Part shown: in pieces, positions 25,849-33,736 of the stretch
Numbering within the stretch: the first letter of the stretch is position 1
Layout: each line of letters starts with the position of its first letter
From: an uncultured Saprospiraceae bacterium
Lineage (GTDB): Bacteria > Bacteroidota > Bacteroidia > Chitinophagales > Saprospiraceae
Direction of reading: 5' to 3'
Length of the DNA stretch: 46,109 nucleotides
NCBI GenBank assembly: GCA_937941765.1
Contig: CALDGQ010000062.1
Coordinates: 1 to 46,109, forward strand
The notes under the pieces: generated by a model
Database searches by the model: none
Seen by the model: only the letters and a program-made list of their open reading frames with translations
Told to the model about the DNA's origin: nothing
Program-made: the position numbers and the translations under genes

Positions 25849-26928
25849 ATGGAGAAAGTCGCAAAATATTGGGTCGTACTGTTGTTATTTTCAGTGCTTG
25901 CATTTGGATGTAAAAAGGAGGATGATACCCCTGAAGTTCCTGTCGAAACACATTTGTCTATTGATTTAAACCAAGTACCTTTTCCAAATTTGTCTGACTA
26001 CGGTTTTTTCAAAGATGACATCAAAACCTTGACACCTGCAATTGGGGTTAACCCTTATACGCTCTCTTCCACTGCTTTTTCTGATTATGCTTCTAAGGAA
26101 CGATTCATTTATTTGCCCGAAGGAACGGTAATGGAATATGATAATGACTTTGCAGTGTTAGATTTTCCAATTGGTACTATCATTATTAAAAATTTCCTTT
26201 TCTATGTGGATGAACGTGATCCAAGTTTAGGTAGAACAATTATTGAAACTAGATTGCTTGTCAGGAAGGAAGATAAGTGGAAACCATACTCCTATAAATG
26301 GAATGATGGACAAACAGATGCAGCAAGATTAATTATTGGAGCCACTGTTTCAGCTTCTACTATTTTGATGAATGGAGAGACAAAAGAAATTCCTGCATAT
26401 GTAATTCCACGAGAAATTGATTGTCGTACTTGCCATAATTTAAATGAAGAAATGTCTCCTATCGGCCCTAAACCTTCCAATCTAAACAGAGGTTTTGCAT
26501 CTAATCCAACTGTTAACCAAATTGCAGATTGGACAGAAAAAGGGATTTTAACTGGCATTCCTAACACGATAACTACAATTCCTGATTATAACGATTCATC
26601 ACTTGATCCAATTACTAGAGGAAGAGCTTATTTGGATGCTAATTGTGCATATTGTCACCGCCAAGGTGGAACCGCCAATGCCAATGGTTTATATATCAAT
26701 TGGGATCATGAAGGAGCAGACATTAATTCGGGGATTTTTAAAATACCTACTAATTTCAATGCTCCGAATCTGCAATACGATGTGGTACCTGGTGAACCTG
26801 ATCAATCTATTTTATGGTATCGGATGACGCAAACAACGGCTCCTGCAATTATGCCGCAACTCGGTCGGTCTATCAATGATGATGCTGGGATTGAGATTAT
26901 TCGGGATTATATTTTGAATTTGGAATAA
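25849..26928 (+). CDS. Lipoprotein with two CxxCH motifs (HNE_0200-type)
   Basis: 359 residues. Lipobox LAFGC (Cys at 21) followed by KKEDD. Two CxxCH motifs: CRTCH at residues 192-196 and CAYCH at 266-270, the heme-c attachment signature. DYILNLE at the C-terminus and IMPQLGRSI near 340 look like the distal Met region of cytochrome c domains. Early segment YTLSSTAFSDYASKERFIYLPEG is typical of the HNE_0200-like family, which co-occurs with the beta-helix family encoded just upstream. A role as a periplasmic or surface redox protein is inferred from the motifs; whether both sites bind heme is unknown. Confidence 0.83.
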   Translation: MEKVAKYWVVLLLFSVLAFGCKKEDDTPEVPVETHLSIDLNQVPFPNLSDYGFFKDDIKTLTPAIGVNPYTLSSTAFSDYASKERFIYLPEGTVMEYDNDFAVLDFPIGTIIIKNFLFYVDERDPSLGRTIIETRLLVRKEDKWKPYSYKWNDGQTDAARLIIGATVSASTILMNGETKEIPAYVIPREIDCRTCHNLNEEMSPIGPKPSNLNRGFASNPTVNQIADWTEKGILTGIPNTITTIPDYNDSSLDPITRGRAYLDANCAYCHRQGGTANANGLYINWDHEGADINSGIFKIPTNFNAPNLQYDVVPGEPDQSILWYRMTQTTAPAIMPQLGRSINDDAGIEIIRDYILNLE

Positions 26929-27102
26929 AAAATTAATCACGATTAAAATTTTCGAACATCCTTCCCAATTCTAACAATTTAAAATCAGTCTTTCACTTAT
27001 TAAGACTAGAACCGAATCCAGAATAGTTTTAAATAAATAGCAAAGAACATCCATATCATTTAAAATAAGTTTGCACCTTTACAGCTGATTATTCGTAAAA
27101 GA

Positions 27103-28185
27103 ATGATACAATTGTTAAAACCGCTATTTAATATGAAAGGGCAAATTCCATCTAAAAAGAAACCATCATTTCCAATAAGTCGTCCACTACAAAATTATTT
27201 AAAAGACCATAACCGGATTGCCAATCTACCTTTGGAATATGATGATTTATTGCGCTATACTTCTGCTACAGAATTGATTGATTCAGAAGGCGTAGACACC
27301 TTGTGGGAAACAGTATATTACTCCCCTTCTGATATGCCTGAAATTTATTCAGCCTTAACTAATATTTATTCGATTTTAAAGGCAGATGGTGATCAAGAAG
27401 TGTTAGAACATTTGACAGTAGATCGAGTAGACTATTGCACTTTCGGAAATTCAAAGCCATTTCGTATTCGGATCATAAATCGTTTGAATGATAACTACGA
27501 TCACTTCTATGTCAAAAAAGCAGATGCCTCTCGATTATATGGATTGGAATTGGAACAACTGCTTTCTCCAAATAATATCTCTTTTCTTGTCGAAGGTGTT
27601 ACTTTGATTGAAGAACATGTAGCAGGTATTCCCGGAGATTTATTTTGTAAAAATCATTTAGATGATAATGTGATTAATCAAACAAGAATTGCGAAAGAGT
27701 TTGTAAAATTTAATGAAAGATGCTTTGTTAGATTGCTTGGTGATATGCGTGCTTATAATTTTGTGGTTGATATAACACCGGATATTGAAGGCTCCCAATT
27801 TCGAGTGCGAGCAATAGATTTTGATCAGCAATGTTATGAAGGCCGAAAAAACTTTTATATGCCACAATACTTTAAAGATAACAATCCGATTGTATTTTTA
27901 GGAATGGAGCATATGAGTGTCGAAACCGTTCGTCAATATCAATTGGAAGAACGTAGCTTGATTGCTCGACGTGCAAAAAGTGTACATGCTAGACTCAATG
28001 AATTATTGAAAATTATGTCGACAGATGTTATTTCTACAGCTCCAAAAGTAGCGCAACTGAAAACGGATTTATCTGAACATCATGAAAGCAATGTATTTGC
28101 AAATTGTAGAAATATGGGCGAGATAGTAATTGCAAATATTCAATTATTACTTGCCAAAGATTTTAAACAAAGTATTGTGTATTAA
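27103..28185 (+). CDS. Conserved protein with degenerate kinase-like (APH/HipA-type) motifs
   Basis: 360 residues, no signal peptide, cytosolic. I do not recognise a named family. The order of motifs matches the protein-kinase/aminoglycoside-phosphotransferase fold: YVKK (136-139, candidate ATP Lys), GLELEQLL (147-154, candidate helix-C Glu), a hinge-like EHVAGIPGDLF (171-181), GDMRAYNFVV (213-222) in the place of the catalytic HGDxxxxN loop, and AIDFDQQ (237-243) in the place of the metal-binding DFD/DFG. The catalytic-loop His is Leu here (LLGD). The C-terminal 100 residues are helical. A short-chain start at Met11 (MKGQIPSKKK) is possible. The kinase relationship is inference from these motifs and should be tested. 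The gene stands alone, 174 bases after the CxxCH gene. Confidence 0.7.
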   Translation: MIQLLKPLFNMKGQIPSKKKPSFPISRPLQNYLKDHNRIANLPLEYDDLLRYTSATELIDSEGVDTLWETVYYSPSDMPEIYSALTNIYSILKADGDQEVLEHLTVDRVDYCTFGNSKPFRIRIINRLNDNYDHFYVKKADASRLYGLELEQLLSPNNISFLVEGVTLIEEHVAGIPGDLFCKNHLDDNVINQTRIAKEFVKFNERCFVRLLGDMRAYNFVVDITPDIEGSQFRVRAIDFDQQCYEGRKNFYMPQYFKDNNPIVFLGMEHMSVETVRQYQLEERSLIARRAKSVHARLNELLKIMSTDVISTAPKVAQLKTDLSEHHESNVFANCRNMGEIVIANIQLLLAKDFKQSIVY

Positions 28186-28254
28186 TTGTTAGGTTGCAAT
28201 AATTCTATGGTTTTTTCTAACCTATTAGCAATTACGCTTTCATTACTTTCGATA

Positions 28255-28490
28255 TCATTTTACCTTATTGAATTCCAATCCATTTAGCAACCCAGTATTA
28301 AGCCCTACTGTATGGGTTTTATTGTCTTCTAATTCCAATGCTAGATTGGTTATAAACGCTTGGTGGTTATTTTTATGAATTCGACTGTCGTTCCAGTTTC
28401 CAGCCAAAATGCCAATATAGACTCCTAATGCAACAGGAATTTATTGATAAAGTAATTCTTTAATTTTGTTCAAATTGAAGTAGGTTTGAT
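28255..28490 (-). pseudogene. Decayed membrane-protein remnant (DUF6090-like)
   Basis: In the 393-base gap, the minus strand encodes NKIKELLYQ, then TAA at 28441-28443, then IPVALGVYIGILAGNWNDSR, followed by IHKNNHQAFITNLALELEDN, ending in TGA at 28255-28257. The membrane helix followed by NWNDSR and the LxxELEDN pattern is that of small Bacteroidota DUF6090-type membrane proteins (helix, then NWNE-R, then LxxLxxDL). There is no ATG start, an internal stop where GAA is expected, and an early 3' stop, so this is a broken gene. The family call is tentative. Confidence 0.5.
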
Positions 28491-28578
28491 TAGCTTTATG
28501 TGTAAAATAAGCACAAATTTTTAAACAAATCTTATTCGAAAACGTTATATAATATTAAGAAAATCAAATAACAACATC

Positions 28579-29097
28579 ATGCTTTCAAAAAAAATGAATG
28601 CTGCTTTAAATAAGCAAATTAAAATTGAAGGACAATCATCTCAAGTATATCTCGCAATGGCTTCTTGGGCTGAAATCCAACCTGGAATTGATAATATCAC
28701 TACTTTTTTTTATCGTCAAAGCGAAGAAGAAAGAGAACATATGTTGAAGTTGATTCACTTCATCAATGATAGAGGTGGTTTTGCAGAGATTCCTGCATTT
28801 GACAAGCCAAGTCTTACCTTCCCATCTTTAAAACATGCGTTTCATGAATTGTTGAAACATGAAATTATGGTTTCCAAAAGTATCAATAAATTGGTAGAAG
28901 CATCGTTAAAAGAAAAAGACTATGCAACTCACAATTTTTTACAGTGGTATGTAGCAGAACAAATCGAAGAAGAAGGACTTGCTAGAACTTTGAATGACAA
29001 ATTAGAATTGATTGGGGATGAGAAAAGTGGATTGTACTTGTTTGATAGAGATATTTTAGGAGTTGCAGTTGAAGACCCAAATGCCCCTACTCCATAA
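28579..29097 (+). CDS. ftnA: Ferritin
   Basis: 172 residues, normal for bacterial ferritin FtnA. It stores iron as a 24-mer mineral core after oxidising Fe2+ at a ferroxidase site. Site residues are visible: Glu17 and Tyr24 (KIEGQSSQVYLAM), Glu51 and His54 in EEEREHM, Glu95 in KHEIMVSKSI, and Glu127/Gln128 with Glu131 in VAEQIEEEGLA. The start ATG 28579 gives the standard N-terminus MLSKKMNAALNKQIKIE. A strong terminator lies downstream. No Fur box was recognised in the upstream gap, which instead holds a broken gene. Confidence 0.95.
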   Translation: MLSKKMNAALNKQIKIEGQSSQVYLAMASWAEIQPGIDNITTFFYRQSEEEREHMLKLIHFINDRGGFAEIPAFDKPSLTFPSLKHAFHELLKHEIMVSKSINKLVEASLKEKDYATHNFLQWYVAEQIEEEGLARTLNDKLELIGDEKSGLYLFDRDILGVAVEDPNAPTP

Positions 29098-29136
29098 TTT
29101 TTGTATATATTTTATTTAGGCCTTTTGAGAATAGAG

Positions 29137-29172
29137 AAAAGTGCTTTCCATTTCGATGGAGAGCACTTTTTT
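29137..29172 (+). terminator. Intrinsic terminator of the ferritin gene
   Basis: A 15-bp stem (29137-29151 with 29156-29170, AAAAGTGCTTTCCAT) with loop TTCG and one G-T pair ends in a T tract. It lies inside the upstream extension of the next reading frame, which is one reason to place that gene's start at 29218. Confidence 0.9.
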
Positions 29173-29217
29173 AGTATACTTATAAATTTTACCTTCACGG
29201 TACAATATTCATATACT

Positions 29218-30333
29218 ATGTCCAGCTCATCTCGAAAGGTAAAGTTCACTTCAACTGCAATTATCATATTGCTATTCTTATCTGTTGCAATATTAGTTGG
29301 CGAAGTAATTTGTAGAATGGATGATAAATATGGTCGTGAAGGTTTTCAATATGATGAGCATTTAATTTGGCGGTTAAACAGAAATTTTGAAGCATCAAAA
29401 CCATATGGAATGGGTAAAGCCGGGAAACCTCCTTTCCAGTTAGTTTTTAATGAAAATGGATTTCGAGGGAAAAATTTTGAAGAAAAAAAAGAAAAGGATA
29501 CTAAAAGAATTATGTTTCTAGGGGATTCATATACGGCAGGCTTGGATTATCCAGAAAATGAGATATTTTGTAATATTGTTGTTAAGAATTTGAATAATAC
29601 ATCAGAAAAATGGGAAGGTTTGAATGCAAGTTGCCCGGCATGGTCTACGGATCAAGAATATATATATTGGAAAACAGAAGGCAAAAAGTATAAACCAGAT
29701 TATTTGCTTTTGATGACTTCTGTAAATGACATTAGAGAAGCTTACAAAAAGAAATTGATTGAACTAGACTTTCAACAAAATTTAAAGCTTAATAAGGTAA
29801 GTCTTCCTTTCAAAGAAAAAATATATTGGAAATTAGCCAACCGATCTTCATTTTTTCAATATTTAAAAAAGAAAGTACTCCAAACCGAGACAGGAAGTTT
29901 TCACCGTATCCAACAGTATTATCCCGTTAATTATGGAATTAAAGATGCAGATGATTGGAACTTACCCATTTTTTTAGCAGATCCATTTGATGAGGTTGAG
30001 CATTCTTTCGTTTTATTCGAGAAGTTAATCGCGGCGTTAAATTATGAAGCCAAGAAAACCGGAACTCAACTATTATTAAGTATCAATCCTGCAACAACCG
30101 AATTCAATGGAAATCTAAAAGATCCCAAATATCAACCTGGAATCGTTTCTAAACATCTTGCGCGCATTGCCCAAGCCCATAAAATTCCATATTGTAATAT
30201 GTATGAAATGCTAGCGGAAGAAGAAGATCCGATGAAGATATTCATGAGTTGGGAATTTCATTACGATGATGATGGACATCAGTGGATTGCAGATCAGCTC
30301 ACAAAATTTGTAAAGCAACAAAGTTTAAATTAG
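29218..30333 (+). CDS. SGNH/GDSL-type hydrolase, membrane-anchored
   Basis: 371 residues from ATG 29218 (MSSSSRKVKF). The frame is open to 29101, but that part overlaps the ferritin terminator. One N-terminal membrane segment (about 10-30, AIIILLFLSVAILVGEV). SGNH signatures: block I MFLGDSYTAGLDY (Asp-Ser nucleophile, about residue 102), block III-like TSVNDIREAY, and block V YDDDGHQWIADQL with Asp-x-x-His. The fold hydrolyses acyl or acetyl esters, often on lipids or surface polysaccharides. A role in extracellular glycan or lipid processing is inferred. 28 bases separate it from the esterase gene, so co-transcription is plausible. Confidence 0.87.
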   Translation: MSSSSRKVKFTSTAIIILLFLSVAILVGEVICRMDDKYGREGFQYDEHLIWRLNRNFEASKPYGMGKAGKPPFQLVFNENGFRGKNFEEKKEKDTKRIMFLGDSYTAGLDYPENEIFCNIVVKNLNNTSEKWEGLNASCPAWSTDQEYIYWKTEGKKYKPDYLLLMTSVNDIREAYKKKLIELDFQQNLKLNKVSLPFKEKIYWKLANRSSFFQYLKKKVLQTETGSFHRIQQYYPVNYGIKDADDWNLPIFLADPFDEVEHSFVLFEKLIAALNYEAKKTGTQLLLSINPATTEFNGNLKDPKYQPGIVSKHLARIAQAHKIPYCNMYEMLAEEEDPMKIFMSWEFHYDDDGHQWIADQLTKFVKQQSLN

Positions 30334-30361
30334 CATTTGGATTTGGATTAAATCATTAACT

Positions 30362-31471
30362 ATGAAGTATATTTTCACAATTGTATTTTCGTTATTCACA
30401 GGTTTTGTTTTTGGTCAGCAAATCGAAAAAACCATTCACCATGACAACATTGAAAGGCAGTATTTACTTTATCTACCAGCCAATTTTGATGAATCGGCAC
30501 CAGTCCCTCTGGTAGTTGCATTGCATGGATTAACCAATAATGGAAACATATTGTTTGAGAGCAGTCAGTTTTCAATCATTGCAGACACGGCCAATTTTAT
30601 ACTTGCATTCCCCACTGCTTTGACAAATGGATTAGGTCAAACTGCCTGGGAAAATGGATTGATTGTAGGGTCTGGAGCGGATGACACCGGTTTCTTACGT
30701 TTAATGATTGAGGAAATATCAAGTGATTACAACATTGATGATGACAGAGTTTACATGACTGGTTTTTCAATGGGTGGATTTATGAGTAATCGAATGGCTT
30801 GCGAATTTTCAGAAGAAATTGCAGCGATCGCATCGCATTCAGGAACGATTGCGGATGCGATTCATACCAATTGTGTTCCTACTCGCCCATTTCCTATGAT
30901 GCACATTCATGGTACTTCAGATTTAATTGTTGGCTATGATGGCAATTGGTTAGGTGGTTTTGAAAGTGTGGACACCTTAATGAGATATTGGAGAGATTTT
31001 GATAATTGCTCCAATGCTTATACCGTAATCGAATTAGATGATGTTGCCAATGATAATCTAACAATTGAAAAACGAATCTATAGTGAATGCGATAATAATA
31101 TCGAACTTTGGTTATATACTGCTTTTAATCATGGACATGCATGGTTACGTCCCGACAATGATATTTTTGCAAGTAAAGAGATTTGGGATTTTTTCAAAAA
31201 ATATAGATTGAATGATCCATTAGAAAATGAGGAGTTATCCCTTCTACCACCTCTTGCAATAGTGCCAAATCCAGCCACTGATTTTGCGAGGATTAAAAAT
31301 TATACCAAACCAATAGAGCAGATTTCGATTTATAATGCAATTGGTCAATTGATGAATATTATCGTCGGGGATGCTGAAATAATTCAATTATCCCAATACC
31401 CTTCTGGTATTTATTTTATTCAAATAAATAAGGAAGTTCCCATTAAAATTGTCGTTACCCGACAGAATTAA
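30362..31471 (+). CDS. Secreted PHB-depolymerase/feruloyl-esterase-like hydrolase with T9SS sorting domain
   Basis: 369 residues. Signal peptide MKYIFTIVFSLFTGFVFGQ. The alpha/beta-hydrolase core (CE1/LpqC-like) shows PLVVALHGLTNNGN (oxyanion region), nucleophile Ser136 in GFSMGG (134-139), Asp187 in HGTSDLIV and His257 in AFNHGHAW. From about residue 300 a T9SS type A sorting domain begins (IVPNPATDFARI, ending PIKIVVTRQN). The protein is therefore exported to the cell surface or medium. The substrate may be a polyester, feruloylated or acetylated glycan; unknown. Second gene after the SGNH hydrolase; together they look like an extracellular ester-cleaving pair. Confidence 0.9.
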   Translation: MKYIFTIVFSLFTGFVFGQQIEKTIHHDNIERQYLLYLPANFDESAPVPLVVALHGLTNNGNILFESSQFSIIADTANFILAFPTALTNGLGQTAWENGLIVGSGADDTGFLRLMIEEISSDYNIDDDRVYMTGFSMGGFMSNRMACEFSEEIAAIASHSGTIADAIHTNCVPTRPFPMMHIHGTSDLIVGYDGNWLGGFESVDTLMRYWRDFDNCSNAYTVIELDDVANDNLTIEKRIYSECDNNIELWLYTAFNHGHAWLRPDNDIFASKEIWDFFKKYRLNDPLENEELSLLPPLAIVPNPATDFARIKNYTKPIEQISIYNAIGQLMNIIVGDAEIIQLSQYPSGIYFIQINKEVPIKIVVTRQN

Positions 31472-31547
31472 GCTATCCGCTCGAACATTTAGTAAATGGT
31501 GTTGTTAACTGTGTAAGTAATCGTAATTAGAAAAACCACGAAATACT

Positions 31548-31715
31548 ATGTTTGGATTATTCAAGAAAAAAGACCCAACTGACAAGCTCCGAAAGAAACA
31601 CAAGCAACTTTTGGAAGAAGCTTTTAAGTTATCGAAAACAGATCGAAAGGCAAGTGATGCCAAAACAGCTGAAGCTGCAGAAGTTATGAAAGAAATTGAA
31701 AAGCTAATTAATTAA
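31548..31715 (+). CDS. Lacal_2735-family micro-protein
   Basis: 55 residues, too short for a 60-codon cutoff. MFGLFKKKDPTDKLRKKHKQ, then LLEEAFKLSKTDRKASDAKT and AEAAEVMKEIEKLIN. The MFGLFKKK start, a heptad-like charged helix with LLEEAxxLSKTxRKxSDxKTAEAxEV and the length match the Lacal_2735 family, known only from Bacteroidota and of unknown function. Predicted as a single amphipathic helix with a coiled-coil character. ATG 31548 is preceded by an A-rich stretch. A terminator follows. Monocistronic. Confidence 0.88.
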   Translation: MFGLFKKKDPTDKLRKKHKQLLEEAFKLSKTDRKASDAKTAEAAEVMKEIEKLIN

Positions 31716-31741
31716 TTTTGAAGAGTTAAATGTTTAGTAAT

Positions 31742-31777
31742 AGCAGCAATAGCGGATATGTTATTGCTGCTTTTTTA
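31742..31777 (+). terminator. Intrinsic terminator of the micro-protein gene
   Basis: A 10-bp perfect stem AGCAGCAATA (31742-31751) pairs with TATTGCTGCT (31762-31771), followed by TTTTTTATT. Confidence 0.9.
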
Positions 31778-32037
31778 TTGGTTCATATAATAACAAAAAA
31801 TACCCAAATAGATTAAATGCATTAAATGAAGAACCTTCTTTTCCTATTTTAAATTAGTATTTCTTTTTTCTATTAATTCTACCCTGCCTTTCTTATAAAT
31901 CAACAATTTATATAGACTAATAAATAACATTAAAATATTTTCGTGAATAATTTATTTCATCGAGGCAACCTCATTGACTGAAGTTGCATATTAGACCTGT
32001 GAAGTAAAATTAAATTATTTATTAAATACTATTTTTT
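31778..32037. other. AT-rich intergenic region before the duplicated-domain lipoprotein
   Basis: No coding frame. The only signal noted is TATTTTCG near 31936-31943, an imperfect -7 element like the one upstream of 3607. It lies about 100 bases before the start codon, which would leave a long leader. Confidence 0.4.
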
Positions 32038-32919
32038 ATGAAATTCGATTTATCTCAATTTGCCATTTTGTTTTTTTGTCTAACTTTTTTAGCTTCTTGT
32101 GGGAGTGATGACGATACTGTCTTAGACACGACAGCTACTTTTAATTTGAATATTTCTGGTTTAGAAGACCTAGGAAGTACAGCAATCTACGAAGGTTGGA
32201 TTATGGTGGATGGTAGTCCAAGGTCAACCGGTACTTTCAGCGTTGACGCAAACGGGGCTTTATCCAGTAATACATTTACAGTTGAAAAGGAAGATATTGA
32301 TGCTGCAACTGCTTTCATCTTGACAATAGAACCATCACCAGACGATAGTCCTGATCCAAGTGATGTGCACATTTTGGCAGGAGATTTTAGTGATGGGACT
32401 GCTGATTTGACAATTGGTCATCCAGCTGCATTAAACAATACTTTTACAGAAGTTGTTGGTAAATATATCTTAGCAACTCCAACAACAGCAACGGATGAAG
32501 ATGAGGCAAGCGGTGTTTGGTTTCTAGATAACGCTTCTGGAATGCCAGCAGTAGGATTAACGTTGCCAACGTTGCCAGCTGGATGGGCCTACGAAGGATG
32601 GGCAGTAATCGATGGTACGCCAGTTAGTACAGGTACATTCTTGTCTGCAACTGGAGCTGATGATGCATCCATCTACAGTACAGGTGGTCCTGCTTTTCCA
32701 GGTGAAGATTTTATTAACAATGCTCCTGCAGGGTTGTCATTCCCAACTGATTTGTCAAGCGGGAAAGCTGTTATTAGCATTGAGCCTGTTCCTGACAATA
32801 GCACAGCTCCATTCACATTAAAACCTTTGGTGGGTGATATTCCAGCAAATGCTGCAGTACATACGGTCTTAGAGATGGGACAAAACTTAGCATTTCCGAC
32901 TGGACAAGCCGTTAAATAG
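32038..32919 (+). CDS. Lipoprotein with two RskA-C-like beta domains
   Basis: 293 residues. Lipobox LASC (Cys at 21) followed by GSDDD. Two homologous halves. Half 1: YEGWIMVDGSPRSTGTFSVD (about 51-70), then FILTIEPSPDDSPDPSDVHILAG. Half 2: YEGWAVIDGTPVSTGTFLSA (about 185-205), then AVISIEPVPDNSTAPFTLKPLVG. Each half resembles the periplasmic anti-sigma-K factor (RskA) C-terminal domain pattern (YxxWxxxDGxPxxxGTF ... TxEPxxGSPxPxGPVxLxG). Here there is no N-terminal cytosolic zinc or sigma-binding domain, so it is not a classical anti-sigma factor. Domain duplication is clear; function unknown. Strong terminator downstream. Confidence 0.8.
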   Translation: MKFDLSQFAILFFCLTFLASCGSDDDTVLDTTATFNLNISGLEDLGSTAIYEGWIMVDGSPRSTGTFSVDANGALSSNTFTVEKEDIDAATAFILTIEPSPDDSPDPSDVHILAGDFSDGTADLTIGHPAALNNTFTEVVGKYILATPTTATDEDEASGVWFLDNASGMPAVGLTLPTLPAGWAYEGWAVIDGTPVSTGTFLSATGADDASIYSTGGPAFPGEDFINNAPAGLSFPTDLSSGKAVISIEPVPDNSTAPFTLKPLVGDIPANAAVHTVLEMGQNLAFPTGQAVK

Positions 32920-32945
32920 GTAGACTTATTTTTTAGTTTTGGAAT

Positions 32946-32987
32946 AAAAACAGTCGTTCGTATGGTTTCGAATGGCTGTTTTTTTTT
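32946..32987 (+). terminator. Intrinsic terminator of the duplicated-domain lipoprotein
   Basis: Stem AAAAACAGTCGTTCG (32946-32960) pairs with 32969-32983 with two G-T or mismatched positions, then a T run. On the minus strand the stem is preceded by T-poor sequence, but the convergent LytTR gene (33011) may also use it. Confidence 0.82.
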
Positions 32988-33010
32988 ACAATATAACTTA
33001 TCTATAAAAT

Positions 33011-33736
33011 CTACCGCTTAAACAGCTTCCCCTTTACATGCTTTGCCAAAAAATCTTCTTTGTATGAATTACCTAAAGGAATAGATTCTTCTCCAATTAA
33101 AATAGTATCGACATCAATTGCTTCTATTTCATTGACATTGATAATGTAGGATTTAGAAACTCTAGCAAAAATGCTATCAGGTAATTGTGCGTTTATTGTT
33201 TTAATATTTAGTGCTGTCATGTATTTTTCCTTTTTGGTAAACAGCATAACATAATCTTTCAATCCTTTAATCCACAAAACATTTTCATAATAAAGCTTGA
33301 CGTACTTACGATCAGAACGAATGTAAAAGAAATCATCTGTCATTTCCGCAGCTACTCCTTCTGATTTATTTTTCAACTCCAATACTTCTCTAGCACGATT
33401 AACCGCTTTGAAAAAACGATCAAATTGTATTGGTTTTGTTAGGTAATCCAAGACATCCAATTCAAAAGCATCTAATGCGAATTGTGGGTAAGCAGTAGTC
33501 AATATTACAACGCCATCAAATTTAAGTGATCTTAAGAAGTCCAGTCCATTCAAACCAGGCATCTCAATATCAAGAAACATGATGTCAACTGAATTATTTT
33601 TTAAAAAATCATTTGCTTTAATCGCATTTGGAAATTCGCCTGCATTCTCCAACCAAGAAATTTCTTTGACATTGAGACTGACTCCTTTTCGTGCCAATGG
33701 CTCATCATCGACAATGATACAAGTTAGCTGTTTCAT
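33011..33736 (-). CDS. LytTR-family response regulator
   Basis: 241 residues. Receiver domain (1-120): Asp10-Asp11 (VDDEPLA), phosphoacceptor Asp56 in MFLDIEMPGLNG, Thr/Ala switch in LTTAYPQFALDAF, Lys in YLTKPIQFDRF. C-terminal LytTR DNA-binding domain (about 140-241): FFYIRSDRKYVKLYYENVLWIKGLKDYVML, then SIFARVSKSYIINVNEIEAI and ESIPLGNSYKEDFLA. It binds direct repeats in promoters and regulates exported or surface products in this phylum. It overlaps the kinase gene by four bases (33733-33736), so the two are translationally coupled. The 21-bp-spaced repeat at 34871 is a candidate target. Confidence 0.95.
   Translation of the reverse strand: MKQLTCIIVDDEPLARKGVSLNVKEISWLENAGEFPNAIKANDFLKNNSVDIMFLDIEMPGLNGLDFLRSLKFDGVVILTTAYPQFALDAFELDVLDYLTKPIQFDRFFKAVNRAREVLELKNKSEGVAAEMTDDFFYIRSDRKYVKLYYENVLWIKGLKDYVMLFTKKEKYMTALNIKTINAQLPDSIFARVSKSYIINVNEIEAIDVDTILIGEESIPLGNSYKEDFLAKHVKGKLFKR

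Noticed and set aside
29101..29217. Upstream extension of the SGNH hydrolase frame
   Set aside because: The region contains the ferritin terminator hairpin and precedes a better start at 29218 directly before the membrane anchor.
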